A stretch of DNA of 64,000 bases, taken from NCBI RefSeq assembly GCF_003001695.1, contig NZ_PVYX01000001.1:1116001-1180000 (forward strand). The letters are read 5' to 3'. Position 1 is the stretch's first letter. Every line of letters starts with the position of its first letter. Positions 62,042 to 64,000 of this stretch are shown piece after piece. The DNA is from Flagellimonas meridianipacifica (GTDB lineage Bacteria > Bacteroidota > Bacteroidia > Flavobacteriales > Flavobacteriaceae). Below the pieces are notes generated by a model that saw nothing but the letters and a program-made list of their open reading frames with translations, had not been told where the DNA came from and did no database searches. Both the position numbers and the translations under genes were made by a program.

Positions 62042-63175
62042 CTAGTTGCTGGGTAAAGGTGGGGGTGTGCTTCCTCCTAAAAATGATTTCAGTTCCTCTA
62101 CTTCTTGCAAAGCTGACCAATTAGACATCCCTTGTTTCCAAACCAAACTTTCACGATTAATGGTTCTATTGGCAAAAAGTGCTTTAAGCTGATCAAACGA
62201 AACCGGTCCTTGTTGAGTGCCATTTACCGCATAAAAGTATTGAACTTGAACGGGCATTGGTGGAGGAACGGGTGTTTGAGCTTGCTGCATTTGCGGTTGT
62301 CCTCCCATTTGTGGACTCATCATTCCTCCCATTTGTTGGGCAAGTACAAATCCCATTCCCATTCCCATTCCTGCACCAGCAGTTCCGCCTTCATTTTTGG
62401 CAGCGGCCTCAATTGCTTTGGCAGTTTTGAATTTTGTCAACTTATCTAAATCCAACTTATCTATTCTACTGTATTCAAAGATTTCTTTCTTTAAATCTTC
62501 AGGCATGGACACATTTTCGATGTAGAATTTCTCCAATGAGATACCCACACTTTCGAACTCGGGGGCCATTACCTCCCTGCAGGTATCCGAAAGTTCAGAC
62601 GTGTTGGCTGCATACAGTTCTATGGGCAAATTAGCCTCACCTACAGTATCGGTAAAACGAGTAGCAATCAAACTCTTTAAATGCTCATTGATTTCATAAT
62701 TGGTAAAATTGCTATCTGTACCAACGATGTCCACAATAAACTTTCCAGCATCTGAAATTCGAAAAGCATAGGTTCCAAAAGCTCTTATCTCCACCAATCC
62801 AAATCGTTCATCACTTAAGGTAATTGGACTTTTTGTTCCCCATTTCTCATCGGTGAACAGGTGTGTGTTCACAAAATACACTTCGGCCTTGAAAGGAGAA
62901 TTGAATCCATATTTCCAACCCTTGAGAGTTGCTAAAATGGGTAAGTTCTGTGTGGTTAGGTCATAAGTTCCTGGTTCAAAAACATCAGCAAGTTGCCCTT
63001 CATTCACAAAGACTGCCGTTTGTCCTTCGCGGACAATAAGCTTAGCTCCGTTTTTAATTTCATTTTGATATCGTTCAAAGCGATGTGCAATGGTATCATC
63101 CGTGTAGTCAAGCCACTCAACAATATCGATAAACTCATTACTGAGCTTCTCCTTAATTTTTCCAAAAATATCCAT
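62042..63175 (-). CDS. SPFH-domain protein with C-terminal GYF_2 domain (YdjI-like)
   Basis: A 377-residue protein. Residues ~30-240 form an SPFH/band-7 type domain of the YdjI ('virion core protein') group: AKLIVREGQTAVFVNEGQLADVF, VNTHLFTDEKWGTKSPI, FGLVEIRAFGTYAFRISD. A Gly/Met/Gln-rich linker (~255-310) leads to a GYF_2 domain (YFYAVNGTQQGPVSFDQLKALF, WKQGMSNWSAL). No transmembrane helix; membrane contact probably needs the zinc-ribbon partner. Head of the operon SPFH-zinc ribbon-DUF2306. In Bacillus the YdjG/YdjI pair works with PspA at stressed membranes; PspA is not near here. Confidence 0.88.
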   Translation of the reverse strand: MDIFGKIKEKLSNEFIDIVEWLDYTDDTIAHRFERYQNEIKNGAKLIVREGQTAVFVNEGQLADVFEPGTYDLTTQNLPILATLKGWKYGFNSPFKAEVYFVNTHLFTDEKWGTKSPITLSDERFGLVEIRAFGTYAFRISDAGKFIVDIVGTDSNFTNYEINEHLKSLIATRFTDTVGEANLPIELYAANTSELSDTCREVMAPEFESVGISLEKFYIENVSMPEDLKKEIFEYSRIDKLDLDKLTKFKTAKAIEAAAKNEGGTAGAGMGMGMGFVLAQQMGGMMSPQMGGQPQMQQAQTPVPPPMPVQVQYFYAVNGTQQGPVSFDQLKALFANRTINRESLVWKQGMSNWSALQEVEELKSFLGGSTPPPLPSN

Positions 63176-63234
63176 GGTTATGTGTTTTCGAGTTTTGATT
63201 AAAGCTAGTAAAAAAGTATGTAGCCTTTTCTAAA

Positions 63235-63267
63235 TTTGTTTAAAATAGAGACAAGTTGTTACATTTT
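63235..63267 (+). promoter_or_regulatory. Probable promoter of the DUF2891 gene
   Basis: TTTG at 63235-63238 and TACATTTT at 63260-63267 (TAnnTTTG with one mismatch) are 21 bases apart; the start codon is at 63284. Confidence 0.45.
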
Positions 63268-63283
63268 ACAATTATAAAATTCC

Positions 63284-64000
63284 ATGAAGGAAATATTATG
63301 CATGTTATTTGGAATTTTACTCTTAGGGGTGAGCAGCTGTAAGCCTGAAAAATCTGAAACGGCAGCGCAAGCAAAACCTGAAGAAGAGAAAATTGAAATC
63401 ATTGAATTGACCTTGGACCAAGCTAATACTTTGGCAACATTACCTATTGCTTGTGTAACCCAAGAATATCCTAATAAATTGGGTCACGTTTTGGGGAGTG
63501 AAGAGGATTTAGGGACACCAAAAAAACACCATCCTGCCTTTTATGGTTGTTTTGATTGGCATTCTGCAGTACATGGGCATTGGTCAATGGTTAGATTGCT
63601 CAAATCTTTTCCCAATTTGAAGGAGGCGGAAAGAATCAGAAATATTCTTTCTGAGAATCTGTCACAAGAAAACATAGCTATTGAAGTTGCCTATTTTGAT
63701 AATGTGCATAATAGAAACTATGAGCGCACTTATGGATGGGCTTGGCTTCTCAAACTTGCCGAAGAACTGCATAGTTTTGATGACCCATTAGCAAGGGAAT
63801 TGGAAAAAAATTTACTGCCCTTAACCGAGCTGATAACTCGAAAATTTATGGACTATTTACCTAAGTTGCAATATCCGGTGCGAGTGGGGACACATACCAA
63901 TACTGCTTTCGGACTTGCATTTGCTTGGGATTACGCAGAAGCTTTACAAAATCAGGGACTAAAAGAAGCGATTCTTAATCGGTCTTTGGCATTTTATAAA
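63284..64000 (+). CDS. DUF2891 lipoprotein, N-terminal part
   Basis: The gene runs off the end of the window after 239 codons. Start ATG at 63284. Signal peptide with lipobox VSSC (Cys19), then a Glu-rich linker. The DUF2891 core follows: ACVTQEYPNKLGHVL, HHPAFYGCFDWHSAVHGHWSMVRLL and YERTYGWAWLLKLAEEL, with RVGTHTNTAFGLAFAWDYA near the end of the visible part. The His and Asp pattern suggests an alpha/alpha-barrel enzyme; no activity is known to me for this family. Divergent from the SPFH gene. Confidence 0.85.
   Translation, partial: MKEILCMLFGILLLGVSSCKPEKSETAAQAKPEEEKIEIIELTLDQANTLATLPIACVTQEYPNKLGHVLGSEEDLGTPKKHHPAFYGCFDWHSAVHGHWSMVRLLKSFPNLKEAERIRNILSENLSQENIAIEVAYFDNVHNRNYERTYGWAWLLKLAEELHSFDDPLARELEKNLLPLTELITRKFMDYLPKLQYPVRVGTHTNTAFGLAFAWDYAEALQNQGLKEAILNRSLAFYK

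Overview
The window reads as a chromosomal segment of a marine-type Flavobacteriaceae (Bacteroidota), probably close to Muricauda/Allomuricauda or a relative; the genus is inference from family content, not from a search. The evidence is a type B succinate dehydrogenase (A, B and one five-helix cytochrome b subunit), Bacteroidota-restricted families (DUF2480, DUF3078, DUF1460, a T9SS C-terminal sorting domain), LytS/LytTR signalling pairs, AT-rich intergenic DNA, weak or absent Shine-Dalgarno sequences, and several promoters of the Bacteroidota form TTG-N16..21-TAnnTTTG. I saw no rRNA, tRNA, integrase, transposase, prophage or CRISPR array. No gene-free stretch exceeds 300 bases; the longest are about 250 bases (4642-4894, 22777-23028, 35466-35723).

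Layout. 1-294: start of a PQQ-type dehydrogenase lipoprotein (minus, cut by the window edge). 391-3839: sdhCAB, minus, with a terminator. 4000-4641: collagen-like lipoprotein. 4895-7180: LytTR regulator plus 7-TM LytS kinase. 7288-9115: RimK-type ligase plus M14 deacylase. 9112-12961: three minus genes ending with a large secreted beta-propeller protein. 13050-16344: aminopeptidase P coupled to a Crp/Fnr regulator, then a tautomerase-SDR-SnoaL operon preceded by a CRP-type palindrome. 16525-27609: mixed accessory genes (Tiki/ChaN-like protein, second LytS/LytTR pair, beta-lactamase-fold hydrolase, brnQ, thiL, two beta-propeller lipoproteins, DUF302). 27792-34393: SUF iron-sulfur assembly locus (sufA-B-C-D-S, then sufE-sufT-DUF2480 with its own promoter). 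34530-40312: DUF3078, hflX, a nuclease, and a T9SS-secreted subtilase. 40353-49859: a long minus-strand haem operon, hemA-hemC-hemD-hemE-(DUF6973-like)-hemF-phzF-hemB, continuing into CNNM, ogt and an exonuclease. 50068-53718: AraC regulator, ThuA, DUF1460, and hemH. 53719-62015: MATE pump and a run of secreted or lipoprotein sugar-type enzymes. 60924-63175: a zinc-ribbon membrane protein paired with an SPFH protein. 63284-64000: start of a DUF2891 lipoprotein.

How it fits together. Three iron-intensive systems share the window: sdh (Fe-S, haem and flavin), suf (Fe-S assembly) and hem (haem synthesis from glutamyl-tRNA, with ferrochelatase encoded separately). Similar inverted repeats of the form TTTAGA-N5-TCTAAA lie upstream of araC/hem (perfect), sdhC (one mismatch) and sufA (two mismatches), which suggests common iron control but is not proved. 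The oxygen-dependent HemF and the type B SdhCAB fit an aerobic respirer.

Most of the window is ordinary flavobacterial core genome. I did not find a clearly undescribed defence or biosynthetic system. The best leads are regulatory (CRP-box and Fur-type palindromes), a YdjG/YdjI-like SPFH membrane pair lacking PspA, an unexplained structured intergenic sequence next to hflX, and a cysteine-rich insert in ferrochelatase.
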